NCBI GenBank assembly: GCA_016935815.1
Contig: JAFGQH010000020.1
Location: 1-33,383, forward strand
Reading direction: 5' to 3'
Source: Bacilli bacterium
GTDB lineage: Bacteria; Bacillota_I; Bacilli_A; Izemoplasmatales; Hujiaoplasmataceae
Length of the DNA: 33,383 bases
The notes under the pieces are model-generated. The model made no database searches. It saw only the letters and a list, made by a program, of their open reading frames with translations, and was not told the DNA's origin. This document shows positions 1-9,987 of this stretch, in pieces. The position numbers and the translations under genes are program-made. Numbering within the stretch: position 1 is the stretch's first letter; each line of letters starts with the position of its first letter.

Positions 1-482
1 AACGTGCAGAAATTGCTGTACATGAATGTTTCTCCTGGTTTATGGATCAACGGTTGATTGAAGAATTTCTCAAAGATATTGTCATTTGGAGTCAATTCTT
101 TGAAAATGTCTTTTTCTTGTCCTGCAGACATGGTTAGCAAATGACGAATCTTGAGAGATTCATACTCTGGAAGATATTCTTTCACATCGTCTTGGAAATA
201 GAACAAGACATAATCGTCCAAAGCCAGTAATTTCAAGTCATACAGAATTCCTATCGCTACACTGGTAAACGATTTGGAAACCGAATAGACTTCTTCTCTT
301 GTATCTTCATCATATTCATGAGCGGAAGCACGGAAAACGCGAGAGCCGTCTTTCAGCAATAACATCGAATGGATGTTAAGTTTGTCTTCGTCGATCTGGT
401 TGAACAAATCGACCAAAAGTCCTTTGTTGATGTTGGCATCTTTCACAGACGCCTTGTTGAACTCCGTTTTGGGAAAAACCAT
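1..482 (-). CDS. Serine hydrolase / class C beta-lactamase-like protein (C-terminus cut by window edge)
   Basis: Minus-strand frame open from ATG at 482 to window edge: MVFPKTEFNKASVKDANINKGLLVDLF...EEVYSVSKSFTSVAIGILYDL...IHKPGETFMYSNFCT; SxxK (SVSK) and YSN motifs; GGAGG upstream. Missing from ORF track because no stop in window. Confidence 0.85.
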   Translation of the reverse strand, partial: MVFPKTEFNKASVKDANINKGLLVDLFNQIDEDKLNIHSMLLLKDGSRVFRASAHEYDEDTREEVYSVSKSFTSVAIGILYDLKLLALDDYVLFYFQDDVKEYLPEYESLKIRHLLTMSAGQEKDIFKELTPNDNIFEKFFNQPLIHKPGETFMYSNFCT

Positions 483-530
483 GGAAATACCTCCTGAAAT
501 TGTATGAGAATTATATCATATATTTATGTA

Positions 531-1979
531 TTATTTGTGATTGATTATGAATTGTTTGTAAAAATATACCGCTTCTGCCAAAGCTGTTTTTTGAATCGAT
601 TCATCTTTTCCGTGTATCTTCTTCAATTCTTCATTAGTCATCCGTACCGGTGAGAACCGGAACGCTGATTTTGTGATCTCGGAAAAGAATCTTGCATCGG
701 TACCTCCGAGCATGATATACGGTGTGATTTGAACATCCGGATATGCAGCTTTGATCTGACTTGTCAGATATTTGTAAGTCTCTCCTTCGGTATCGGAAAT
801 CGGAGAAGCTTCTCTGCCTTCGACGATTTCGGTTTCGATATCGTATTTATTGGCAATCTTTTGCATCACGTTCAACGAATCGGAAATATTCTGTATTGGA
901 TGGGTGCGTAAATTGCAGAGTACAAATGCTTCGGATGGAATGACATTCGCTGCTTCAGATCCCTGTTGCATAGTGAAGGCGATGGTCGTCGACAGCAGTG
1001 CCCTGCCATACGGGTTGATCTTTGGCAACAACCAGGTGATTAATGGTTTGAATAACCACATATTCCCAAACAGGAAGCGATAGGTTCCATTCATTGAAGG
1101 AGCGGCATTTTCAAACAACTCCTGAACTTCCGGAATCATTTTCGTTTTGAGCGGGAACTTCTTCTCCACATCGTGAATGAATTCAGCAAGTCTTGCAATC
1201 GGTGTATGCTTCGGTGGTGTGGAAGAGTGACCGCCTCTGCTTTTGGCAGTGAACTTCAGATTCAAATAGCCCTTTTCCAGGACTCCGACCAAAGCCAAAG
1301 GACGTTTGACACTTGGTAAAGCTCCACTGACGATGGCTCCGCCTTCGTCCAACACGATATAAGGCTCGATTTTGTTTTTTTGTAGATACTCGACAGCCGC
1401 TTCGGCACCGAAACCACTGATTTCTTCATCTGTCGAACTGGACAAATAAATATCTTGTTCCGGTTTGAACCCTTCTTCCAATAGTTCTTCGACAGCTTGA
1501 TAAAAGGCAAATAGAGTATTTTTGGTATCCAAGGTGCCTCGGCCATAGACTTCATCCTCGGTCACTTTCCCGGAGAACGGTTCATAGGTCCAATCCGCTT
1601 TGGATGCCGGAACGACATCTTGATGCGCCATCAAGACCATCGGCTTATCTGAATTCTTACCGCGCCATTTCAGCAACAAGGATCCCCCTTCGAATTCGGT
1701 TTTTCGAAGGTGGCTGAAGACATTCGGAAACAACGTTTCCATCTCCTTATGCAATTGATGGAACGGGATAATATTATCTTTCTCTCTCGTATAAGAATAG
1801 GTTTTCACCTGAATCATCTTGCTGAAGCGTTTGCCGAGAATATCGGCATACGCTTTGTCCACTGGCAGCGGTTGGCTTGTCGTATTCTTATCTTTGATCA
1901 TCTGAGAATGGACGAATGCAATCAACAATAAAATTACAACAACACCCAAAAATCCCAATAGAATATATACAAAAATCAT
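531..1979 (-). CDS. M20 family metallopeptidase (carboxypeptidase S-like)
   Basis: MAHQDVVP, YGRGTLDTKN, SSTDEEISGFGA, GGTDARFF motifs of M20 peptidases; N-terminal TM anchor. Confidence 0.9.
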   Translation of the reverse strand: MIFVYILLGFLGVVVILLLIAFVHSQMIKDKNTTSQPLPVDKAYADILGKRFSKMIQVKTYSYTREKDNIIPFHQLHKEMETLFPNVFSHLRKTEFEGGSLLLKWRGKNSDKPMVLMAHQDVVPASKADWTYEPFSGKVTEDEVYGRGTLDTKNTLFAFYQAVEELLEEGFKPEQDIYLSSSTDEEISGFGAEAAVEYLQKNKIEPYIVLDEGGAIVSGALPSVKRPLALVGVLEKGYLNLKFTAKSRGGHSSTPPKHTPIARLAEFIHDVEKKFPLKTKMIPEVQELFENAAPSMNGTYRFLFGNMWLFKPLITWLLPKINPYGRALLSTTIAFTMQQGSEAANVIPSEAFVLCNLRTHPIQNISDSLNVMQKIANKYDIETEIVEGREASPISDTEGETYKYLTSQIKAAYPDVQITPYIMLGGTDARFFSEITKSAFRFSPVRMTNEELKKIHGKDESIQKTALAEAVYFYKQFIINHK

Positions 1980-1988
1980 ATGTTCCTC

Positions 1989-2648
1989 CTAAATCCATTT
2001 CTTCTTGAACATGAAGAGTGAAATCAAAACAGTCAGGATAGCCATGACGGGAATCAATATCGTCACATTTCCATTCACAAAGGTCGGCATTGCCAAACTC
2101 AAAGCGATGATGATTACCATCGGTGCGATGACCAGTTTCCAGTTATGGCGGAAATATTTATAACCTAAAGCACCAAACAAAGCGGATATCACCCAGTTGA
2201 ATGCAGGTTGTAAAACAGTAGAATTCAAGATTGGACGTAAAGGGATCAATAAAATCACACCTAAGGTAATAATCAATACGGTGGTAATCGAAGAGAAAGC
2301 AACACTGACCGTTGCGACCACTTCATTCTCAGGAGTATTGATCTTGGTCCCACAGATTTCCGTTGCGTTCATCACACAAGGGACTTTCAAATTGACCAGA
2401 TTCCCGGTAATGAATGCCAGATATGTTGCACTGGTTCCTAAAATCGGCGAATAGGTCATCATTTCAATCAGTCCACCAGGTAAGAAAATGATTGACAACG
2501 TAAACACTCCAGCTCCAAGTCTTGCCCAGTTTGGAGCGATACCTGTCGTAATCCATACCAAGGTCGGCGCTAAAAACATCACGAGGATACCCATGACGAT
2601 GAAGATTCGTCCATAGGTATGCATCTTTTCTCTATAGAGGTCTTGCAT
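1989..2648 (-). CDS. Multi-pass membrane protein, uncharacterised; partner of upstream DUF5058-like protein
   Basis: 219 aa, several hydrophobic segments; 1-nt overlap with the 2648-3445 gene. Confidence 0.65.
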   Translation of the reverse strand: MQDLYREKMHTYGRIFIVMGILVMFLAPTLVWITTGIAPNWARLGAGVFTLSIIFLPGGLIEMMTYSPILGTSATYLAFITGNLVNLKVPCVMNATEICGTKINTPENEVVATVSVAFSSITTVLIITLGVILLIPLRPILNSTVLQPAFNWVISALFGALGYKYFRHNWKLVIAPMVIIIALSLAMPTFVNGNVTILIPVMAILTVLISLFMFKKKWI

Positions 2649-3445
2649 CAGTAGATTCCTCCTAACCCGAGTAATACGGCAACTGTCATACCGAGAATCA
2701 TCGAGAACGTCAACTGGAAGTTCTCAAGCCATTTGACCTTCTTCTCCTTGACCAGCCAATCAAATCCCATCATCGCCATGAAGCTGACGACAAAGACAAT
2801 CAATGGAACAAACGAATATTGGGTTGTGGAGTTGCCGGTGTAAGCTCCATCGACAATCTCTCTGACGTTGTATCCGAAGATGCGACTGAATGCATCACCA
2901 AAGTATGCGGCGACAAGCCCGATAAAAACCGATTGGAACAACAACGGTCCAAAGGTTCTCCCCTTCTTTTCCGTTGCTTTATCGACAACTGATTTCTGAT
3001 ATTTCTTGAACATGAACAAAGTAAACAAAGCTCCCCAAATGATAGCAATCGTCATCGTGAAAGCAATCGTTACGAAATCCTGGATCGTCATACTTGAAGC
3101 CATGATTCCTTCTGCGGCGTTGTTTACCGCCAAAAGTTCATAATGCAAAGCTCCTAAAACCGACAGACGAATCCATGGAAGTGGAATTCCCAGTAATCCG
3201 GACATCGTAATGACCCCGATGAAGATGCCAATCGAAGGCAGGATCGAAAAACTGACCGAAGAAACGACTGCTTTTCTCACATGTTCTTTCGGCATTCCCA
3301 GTTCTTTCGATCTTTGATACGCTTTGTAAGCGAAAAACAATGACCCTGAAATAATAAAAAGCGTCACAAAAGCGCCTATGGCGTAGAGCCACCACGCTTC
3401 TTTGACGACATTGACATCTGTGATTGCAAGTATCATGATAATCAT
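2648..3445 (-). CDS. DUF5058-like multi-pass membrane protein
   Basis: 265 aa with KAVVSSVSFSILPSIGIFIGVITMSGLLGIPLPWIRLSVLGALHYELLA, recalled as typical of DUF5058; recognition from memory. Confidence 0.65.
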   Translation of the reverse strand: MIIMILAITDVNVVKEAWWLYAIGAFVTLFIISGSLFFAYKAYQRSKELGMPKEHVRKAVVSSVSFSILPSIGIFIGVITMSGLLGIPLPWIRLSVLGALHYELLAVNNAAEGIMASSMTIQDFVTIAFTMTIAIIWGALFTLFMFKKYQKSVVDKATEKKGRTFGPLLFQSVFIGLVAAYFGDAFSRIFGYNVREIVDGAYTGNSTTQYSFVPLIVFVVSFMAMMGFDWLVKEKKVKWLENFQLTFSMILGMTVAVLLGLGGIY

Positions 3446-3504
3446 CCTCTCTGTGTATCATTGTATCGTATTCAAAAAACAAACACAATAAGACCATAAA
3501 AAAT

Positions 3505-3524
3505 AAGTTAAGAAAACTTAACTT
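3505..3524 (-). terminator. Rho-independent terminator downstream of queH
   Basis: Minus strand AAGTTAAG-TTTT-CTTAACTT followed by ATTTTTT; overlaps the stop codon. Confidence 0.7.
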
Positions 3525-4065
3525 ACTTTGTTTGCTTTTTATACCGGTCTTCTTCGGAGAAGACACAACCGCAATATTTCTGCATATAAAGTCCTTGTTC
3601 TCTGGCTTCTTTATTTCCTTCCCGAAAATACGGACGCGGATCGATATAATAGAACGGCACGCCAATCTCTTCTGCGATCCTGGTGGCTTCTTGTTTGATC
3701 CGTTCATGTTGTTGATAGGGACTCACGAGCAACGTCGTACTAAAGGCATCGTATCCCAATTCCTTCGCTTTTCGAGCGGTCTGATAAATCCGATCGGTAT
3801 AGCATTTGATGCAGCGCTTGCCAAACTCGAGATCGTCCGCAACCATCTGAACGAAACGCTTTAGTCCATAATCGTCCTCGATGATGGCATCCATATCTAC
3901 GGATTGCGCCAGTTTTTTCAAGGAATCCAGACGACTCTGATATTCCAGATAGGGGTGGATATTGGGATTGTACCAATATGCGGTCACATCGATCTCGTTT
4001 CGGTCGATTGCTTTCAATGTGCCCTTGGTACAAGGACCGCAACAGGTATGTAATAACAGTTTCAT
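3523..4065 (-). CDS. queH: Epoxyqueuosine reductase QueH
   Basis: LLLHTCCGPCTKGTLKAI N-terminus, WYNPNIHPYLEYQSRLDSLKKLA, CIKCYTDRIYQTA, YCGCVFSEEDRY motifs. Confidence 0.92.
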   Translation of the reverse strand: MKLLLHTCCGPCTKGTLKAIDRNEIDVTAYWYNPNIHPYLEYQSRLDSLKKLAQSVDMDAIIEDDYGLKRFVQMVADDLEFGKRCIKCYTDRIYQTARKAKELGYDAFSTTLLVSPYQQHERIKQEATRIAEEIGVPFYYIDPRPYFREGNKEAREQGLYMQKYCGCVFSEEDRYKKQTK

Positions 4066-4074
4066 AATTTACCT

Positions 4075-5787
4075 CTATAACATGGCAAGCTTCTCTTTGG
4101 CTTTTGCAAAACCAAGCCCGGAAGCTTTCCCGAAATATTCTTTTGCTTTTTGGATGTCTTTTGGAACCAATGGATGACCTTCATAAAGCAAAAGACCAAA
4201 TTCATACAGCGATTCTCCATCCAACGGACGTTTGCACGCTTCCTTCAGATAATCGATGGCAACTTCAGGTTCATTATCTTTGAGGATTTCATACATTCGA
4301 ACCATCGCCTTGGCATGTAGTTTGCTGGCGGATAGTTCAAAATAATATCTGGAAATCTTCGCGGATTTCTGTAAGAATCTCTCTTCTTGGAACAACTCTC
4401 CAAGCATATACATCGAATACGCCGTATTGACATCGGAAGTATGTGGAGAATTGACATATTCAATCAACAGATCTTTGACTTCGGCATAGATGAGATTGCG
4501 CTTTTTGGGATTCAGTTTCTTCTTGTTTGCGTTCTCATAGAGCATCTGCGCGTATTTGTATTTCGCCCCTTCGTTGCCGGCGTCGATGGCCGCTTTGTAT
4601 TCTATTTCGGAAAGTTTGGAATCGACTGCGGTTCCAATCCCTTTCTCATAGAAAATACCCAACCAATAATGAGCAAGGTGATTGCCTTTTTCTTTCGCTG
4701 TCTGCATATATTGGAAAGCTGTTTTTTGCGTACTGCCGGTTACTTGCGAACGATAATGCAATAATCCAAGATTGATCAGGGCATTGGTTTCGTTGCCTTT
4801 GGCTGCTTCCACATAGTAGTCTTTCGCACGCTGATAATTGGTTTCCACTCCATTGCCCAGACGATACATATCACCTAGCGCATTCATGGAAACACAGTCA
4901 CCTCTTGTCTGTGCGATCTCCAGATTTTCTTTGGCTTTTGTATAGTCAGCAGGAACGCCTTTCCCATAGAGATACGTCAAGCCAAGACCCAAATAGCCTT
5001 TGGTGTGGTCGAGTTCGACCAAGTCTTGGAAATACGAAATCGCTTTGTTGTAATTGACCTTGGTGACTTCACTGCCATCATAATAGGTATAAGCAACCAA
5101 AACCAAAGCGTCTTTATCTTTTGCTTTCGCTAATAATTCCTGATAATAGAATTCCATCTCTTTCAAATAGAGAACGGATTTTTTCTTGAGGTATGGATGA
5201 CTGTTATGATAGAGTTCAATCAATAGATGGATCGCGGATAAATCCCCGTTTTCTGCGGCTTTGTCCAACCAGAAAAAGCCAGCTTCAAAATCTTGTTTGA
5301 TCTGTTTGGCTTCTAAAAGCAATTTTCCGCGATAATACATGCCTTTTGCGACTTTGTTATTGGCGGATTGTTCAAAGTAAGTCATAGCATTGGCTTCGCT
5401 CTTCTTCGTACCGACGCCTTCCCAGTAGAACATACCCAATTGATGATAACTGAGCACATCATTGGCAATGGTCGCTTGTTGCATCATCTTGAAGGCTTTT
5501 TTCTTGTTCTTGCGAAACCCTTGTCCGTCCAAATACATCTGGGACAAGCGAATCATCGCTTTGGTATAACCAAGATCCTTCGCTTTGGAGAGATACTCCG
5601 AAGCTTCTTTGTATTGTTTCTTTTCAATGAAATATCTGCCGACATTGAAATACCCGACCGGATTGTTCAGGTCAGCTGCTTTTTTATAGTACGTGAAGGC
5701 CATCTCGATATTTCGTTCCGGAGAATTCGGATTGAAATATCTGTCGCCTAAATCATTCAGTTGTTTCGGGGTTTGATTGGTTACCAT
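4075..5787 (-). CDS. Sel1-like repeat (SLR/TPR) protein
   Basis: Repeated A-x2-LG-x-(M/F)Y-x2-G-x-G-x2-x-(D/N)-x3-A motifs, e.g. YLGLGLTYLYGKGVPADYTKAKENLEIA. Confidence 0.9.
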   Translation of the reverse strand: MVTNQTPKQLNDLGDRYFNPNSPERNIEMAFTYYKKAADLNNPVGYFNVGRYFIEKKQYKEASEYLSKAKDLGYTKAMIRLSQMYLDGQGFRKNKKKAFKMMQQATIANDVLSYHQLGMFYWEGVGTKKSEANAMTYFEQSANNKVAKGMYYRGKLLLEAKQIKQDFEAGFFWLDKAAENGDLSAIHLLIELYHNSHPYLKKKSVLYLKEMEFYYQELLAKAKDKDALVLVAYTYYDGSEVTKVNYNKAISYFQDLVELDHTKGYLGLGLTYLYGKGVPADYTKAKENLEIAQTRGDCVSMNALGDMYRLGNGVETNYQRAKDYYVEAAKGNETNALINLGLLHYRSQVTGSTQKTAFQYMQTAKEKGNHLAHYWLGIFYEKGIGTAVDSKLSEIEYKAAIDAGNEGAKYKYAQMLYENANKKKLNPKKRNLIYAEVKDLLIEYVNSPHTSDVNTAYSMYMLGELFQEERFLQKSAKISRYYFELSASKLHAKAMVRMYEILKDNEPEVAIDYLKEACKRPLDGESLYEFGLLLYEGHPLVPKDIQKAKEYFGKASGLGFAKAKEKLAML

Positions 5788-6737
5788 TAATACCCCCTGA
5801 TCTCGAGCAATGCTTGGTTCGCTGGCTCGTATTGTAGTTTAGCAGCTAGTTCATAGAACATGGCTGCTTTGATATAGGAAGAAGGGATCCCTTCTCCTTC
5901 TTCGTATTTTTTGGCAATCCGCATGAAAAGTTCCGGATTCTTCAAGTCCTTGTATTTCAAAAGGATTTTGAACGCTGCGTCCAAATCCTGTTTGCATCCT
6001 ATTCCTAAGCGATACGCTTCTTCCAAATCGAAGATCGCATTCACATGGTTTTCTTTGGCTGCGATTTCTAGTAATTGCAAAGCCGGTTCATATTCTTGTT
6101 TGTTCCAATGCGACTTGGCAGCTTGGTAGATATCCTGAGTACTGCGGATATCGGTTTTGGATTTGGATCCCAGCAAGCGAAAATAATTCATCGCTTCCAC
6201 ACTTCCTGCGGCTAAAGCTTTGTTCAACCACATATAGGCGTTGTCCAAGGATTTTTTAAGTCCCTTTCCTTCTAAATAGAAAGACCCGATTTTATACATC
6301 GCGTAAGCATTGTTGTATTTGGATAGTTTGACATAGAATTCGATCGCTGTTTTGAGATTCTTTTTCACAACGATTCCGTCTTCATGAAATTTAGCGATTT
6401 TGAGTAAAGCCAGTTGACTCTCGCTCTTCGCGGCGGCTTGATAGAGTTCAAAGGCTTGATTCAGATCTTGATTGGTTCCCCTGCCTTCTTCATAGCAAAC
6501 ACCCAACATATAAATGGCATCGGGATAGAGTCCTTCCCAGGCTTTCTTGAAGTGTTTGAAAACTTGAGAATCGTCCGGGGTAACGGAGTACCCATAGAAA
6601 TACATCAAACCAAGAAAATACGCGGCTTCGGTTTGTGTTCTCGCAAGTTTCTTAAAGACTGGAAATGCGTCTTTGTAATTTTTGACGCTGAAATCTTTGA
6701 TTGCTTTCGCTAAGATGTTGTCTGCCAAATGGATCAC
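5787..6737 (-). CDS. Sel1-like repeat (SLR/TPR) protein
   Basis: YFLGLMYFYGYSVTPDDSQVFKHFKKA, YMLGVCYEEGRGTNQDLNQAFELYQAAA repeats. GGAAGGAG precedes alternative GTG/TTG starts, so the exact start is uncertain. Confidence 0.88.
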   Translation of the reverse strand: MIHLADNILAKAIKDFSVKNYKDAFPVFKKLARTQTEAAYFLGLMYFYGYSVTPDDSQVFKHFKKAWEGLYPDAIYMLGVCYEEGRGTNQDLNQAFELYQAAAKSESQLALLKIAKFHEDGIVVKKNLKTAIEFYVKLSKYNNAYAMYKIGSFYLEGKGLKKSLDNAYMWLNKALAAGSVEAMNYFRLLGSKSKTDIRSTQDIYQAAKSHWNKQEYEPALQLLEIAAKENHVNAIFDLEEAYRLGIGCKQDLDAAFKILLKYKDLKNPELFMRIAKKYEEGEGIPSSYIKAAMFYELAAKLQYEPANQALLEIRGY

Positions 6738-6804
6738 TCCTTCCCTTACAATTAACTCTATTGTAATATAGTATAACAGGTTGATTCAAGTAAATATTCT
6801 TTTT

Positions 6805-9800
6805 TTACAGAATTCGTTTCAAAATCCGGTCGACAAGGGAATAAAGATAACACTCGACTGGTCTTGTCGTTTTGGATGCAATGTAGTCACGATATCCCGT
6901 CAATTGCTTGACATATGCATCTTCTTCGATGTCTTTGGTCTTATAATCAAGAATGATGAATTTGTCCGGATATTCCAGCAGCAAGTCGATGATACCGTGT
7001 TTGAATTCACCATTTCTTTCCTGAATGAATTCAAACTCTTTGTAGGCGTGGATCAATGCATTCAAATCCAAAACTTCGGTTGTAGCCAGATAACGCAAGG
7101 AATCTTGCAAGTGATTCTCTTCAATCGATTTCAAACTCTGTTCAAAATCGGAAAAATCGATTTGTTCCAGTGCTTTGTGCAATTGATTCCCATATTCCAA
7201 TGCTCGTTTGGTCTCGTCCTTGAGTTTCTCTGTCGAGGTTTTTGAATACCTTGAAGTCTGGATCGTTTGTTTTTCAAAATGGAAGTTTTTGAATGTCATC
7301 GGCGTTACATTTTGGACTTCCTCATCCCCTCTTGGATTTTGTTCCACTTTCTCCATTGGATACCTATTGTCATACTCTCTTAAAAGGGTATTCGCCAATA
7401 GGTCCTGATAGCTTGTGTAAGATAAGCGGACCTTGTCAGCCAAATATCCTTGTTCGGATAATTGTTCCTGCTTAGGTTTCAGTTTACTATGGTCTTGGAA
7501 GAGAATCAGATTTTCTTTTGCTCTTGTAAACGCCACATACAGCAAACGGATGCGCTCGGAGATCATCTCTTGTTTGACCTTGTTCAAGTACAAGGAACGT
7601 AGGAATGTAGGATAATACCCTCCATCGACTGCATTGGATATGATTCCGAATTGCTTGTCGAAAATAAAGAAACTGCGGTTTTCTTCCATGTTGAATTTCT
7701 TATTCAATCCCATAATATAGACAATCGGGAACTGCAGTCCTTTGGATTTGTGCATCGTCATCAGTTTGACTGCGTCCACATTGGTTTTGGTTTTGGAGTA
7801 TTCGATGTCCCAATCGGGATTGCTGTCGAGCCATTCCAAGTATGTGATCAAATCATTGAAATCAAATTGCTTGAAGTTGTTCAAGTTCATCGCGAAATAA
7901 TCCAGTTTTTCTTCTTTCTTGCCTGGATTATCCAAGTACTTCAAGGCTTCAAACAGATGCAAACTGCGATAGATTTTCGGTATTAAATCAGCGACTGGCA
8001 AATGATTGGAATCATACGCCAGTCTGCTTGCCTGGTCGAACAGTTCTTTGAAAACTGGGTGATTCTTGAGGTCAAAGAGAGATGCGTTGTTTTGATTCAG
8101 AAGACGGATGATGTCTTCGTCTTGGTATTGAAAGACAAAGGATCTGGCGATCGAGTAAAACGAGGTCTTCCAATGAGTGATGGCGTAATCGCTATCCTTG
8201 ATGCATCGCAAGAACGACAAATAACTTGCCAAGAACAGCATCTCGGGACTGTCGATGAATGGTTCATCGCTATAGAGGTTGACCGGGATATTGTGTTTGC
8301 TCAAGTATTTTGAGATCCGTTCGAAATCGGTTGCTCTGTCGATCAAGATTGCGATATCGGAATATTGCAATGATCGAAATGTTTCGTTTTTGACGTGGAT
8401 CTGATAATTGTTACTGATGCGTTTTTGGATATCATTGACCAAGGCTTCGACTTCAATCAAAGTCCTGTCGGTGTCTGGATTTTCTATTTTTTCTTGCTCG
8501 AGATCATATGAGATGACCTCGATTCCATAGCGTTGCTCTTTGATTTCGTGATTGAAATCCGTCAATCCATAGATCAGACTTTGACCGTCTTGATAGTCGA
8601 TACCACCAATCGTTTCCGACATCGTTTCAAAAAACGATAGATTGATATCTCGAAGGATTTGTTCTCTTGATCGAAAGTTCTCCCGCAGATCGATGGCGGT
8701 TCCACCCTTATGATCACGATACTCCATATAGCGTCTCATGAAGTTCTTAGGATTAGCCCCTCGGAAACCATAGATCGATTGTTTGATGTCACCGACCATG
8801 AAGAGATTGTCGTTGGCAATCAAACCGATGAAATCCTCTTGGAGATCGTTCGTGTCTTGATATTCATCGATCATGATTTCTTTGATCTTCTGTTTGTATT
8901 CATTTGCGATATCTGGATGTGATTTCAGCAAATCGGTCGCCAATTCCATAATATCGGAATAGGTGAATATTTGGCGATTTTTCTTTTCTTGGTCAAACCG
9001 TTTCACAACTTCGGATGCGAGTTTCACCAAAATCATGCTCATCCACTTGGTGGATTTGTGATGGTTGATCACCTCTGCTTTTGTGAACGCTTGAATCGAT
9101 TCCATTAATTTAAAACTATCTTTTAACGGTTCTCTGACCAAATCATAGGCTTCGCCAAGTACTTCCTTATATGCATCGTCGTCTTTCAGACTCGGTTTTC
9201 TTGGCAGGCTCATTGCTTGCAGAGCAATTGCCAATTCATCAAACGAGGTTGCTTGATAGATTGGTCTGGTATTGGTTTCGAGATTGCTTAAGAAAAGAAG
9301 GATCTTTTCGTTGTCACAGGATTCAAGGGTTTGTTTCATGGCTTCATAGCTATGAAGAGAATCCTTCACGAGAGCAAGCAAGAAATCTTCAAATTCATGA
9401 AACCATGAATCTATCAAGTTGTCGCTCCAATACTTGATTTCAAAAGTGTTTTCATACTCCATTGGATTTGGCTCTTTCAAGATCGTATGAGCCAATTCCT
9501 TCACACTATCTCGTAATAAGGAGTCACCCTTTTGAAAGAGCGTCAACACCAGTTGATTGAACTGGTCGTTATTCTCCAAGTAATGTTCTTTGATCACTTC
9601 TTCGATCATTTCTTGTTCGAGATGTTCGAGCATCAGTTTGTCACTGATGGTGATGTCTTTTGGTAGATCCAACAAGTAATGATATTGTTTGACTAGACGT
9701 AGACAAAAGGCGTCAAAGGTCGATATAATCGCTCGGTTGATGCGTTTTTGTTCGGACAGAAGGGTGGGATCCTTTTGAATGGCTTGCAGGATTCTGGATT

Positions 9801-9987
9801 TCATTTCAAACGCTGCTGCATTGGTAAACGTCAGGATGATCATCTCATCGATATGAACGCCTTCTTGCAAGAGACGAATGACGCGTTCTTTCAAGACCCC
9901 GGTTTTCCCGGAGCCGGCTCCTGCACTGACTAGGATATTGCCGCCACGTTTGGTAATCGCTTTTAATTGGGAGTCTGTGAATCTCAT
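6805..9987 (-). CDS. addA: ATP-dependent helicase/nuclease subunit A (AddA)
   Basis: UvrD-like helicase: Walker A SAGAGSGKT, IDEYQDTND, VGDIKQSIYGFRGANP, LRENFRS, TMHKSKGLQFPIVYIMG, LYVAFTRAKE; C-terminal nuclease motif ILDYKTK. Confidence 0.93.
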   Translation of the reverse strand: MRFTDSQLKAITKRGGNILVSAGAGSGKTGVLKERVIRLLQEGVHIDEMIILTFTNAAAFEMKSRILQAIQKDPTLLSEQKRINRAIISTFDAFCLRLVKQYHYLLDLPKDITISDKLMLEHLEQEMIEEVIKEHYLENNDQFNQLVLTLFQKGDSLLRDSVKELAHTILKEPNPMEYENTFEIKYWSDNLIDSWFHEFEDFLLALVKDSLHSYEAMKQTLESCDNEKILLFLSNLETNTRPIYQATSFDELAIALQAMSLPRKPSLKDDDAYKEVLGEAYDLVREPLKDSFKLMESIQAFTKAEVINHHKSTKWMSMILVKLASEVVKRFDQEKKNRQIFTYSDIMELATDLLKSHPDIANEYKQKIKEIMIDEYQDTNDLQEDFIGLIANDNLFMVGDIKQSIYGFRGANPKNFMRRYMEYRDHKGGTAIDLRENFRSREQILRDINLSFFETMSETIGGIDYQDGQSLIYGLTDFNHEIKEQRYGIEVISYDLEQEKIENPDTDRTLIEVEALVNDIQKRISNNYQIHVKNETFRSLQYSDIAILIDRATDFERISKYLSKHNIPVNLYSDEPFIDSPEMLFLASYLSFLRCIKDSDYAITHWKTSFYSIARSFVFQYQDEDIIRLLNQNNASLFDLKNHPVFKELFDQASRLAYDSNHLPVADLIPKIYRSLHLFEALKYLDNPGKKEEKLDYFAMNLNNFKQFDFNDLITYLEWLDSNPDWDIEYSKTKTNVDAVKLMTMHKSKGLQFPIVYIMGLNKKFNMEENRSFFIFDKQFGIISNAVDGGYYPTFLRSLYLNKVKQEMISERIRLLYVAFTRAKENLILFQDHSKLKPKQEQLSEQGYLADKVRLSYTSYQDLLANTLLREYDNRYPMEKVEQNPRGDEEVQNVTPMTFKNFHFEKQTIQTSRYSKTSTEKLKDETKRALEYGNQLHKALEQIDFSDFEQSLKSIEENHLQDSLRYLATTEVLDLNALIHAYKEFEFIQERNGEFKHGIIDLLLEYPDKFIILDYKTKDIEEDAYVKQLTGYRDYIASKTTRPVECYLYSLVDRILKRIL

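Noticed and set aside
3138-3707. 189-aa minus-strand ORF spanning the queH and DUF5058-like genes
   Set aside because: Overlaps two better supported genes in another frame; Cys/Arg/Ser-rich translation without domain features.
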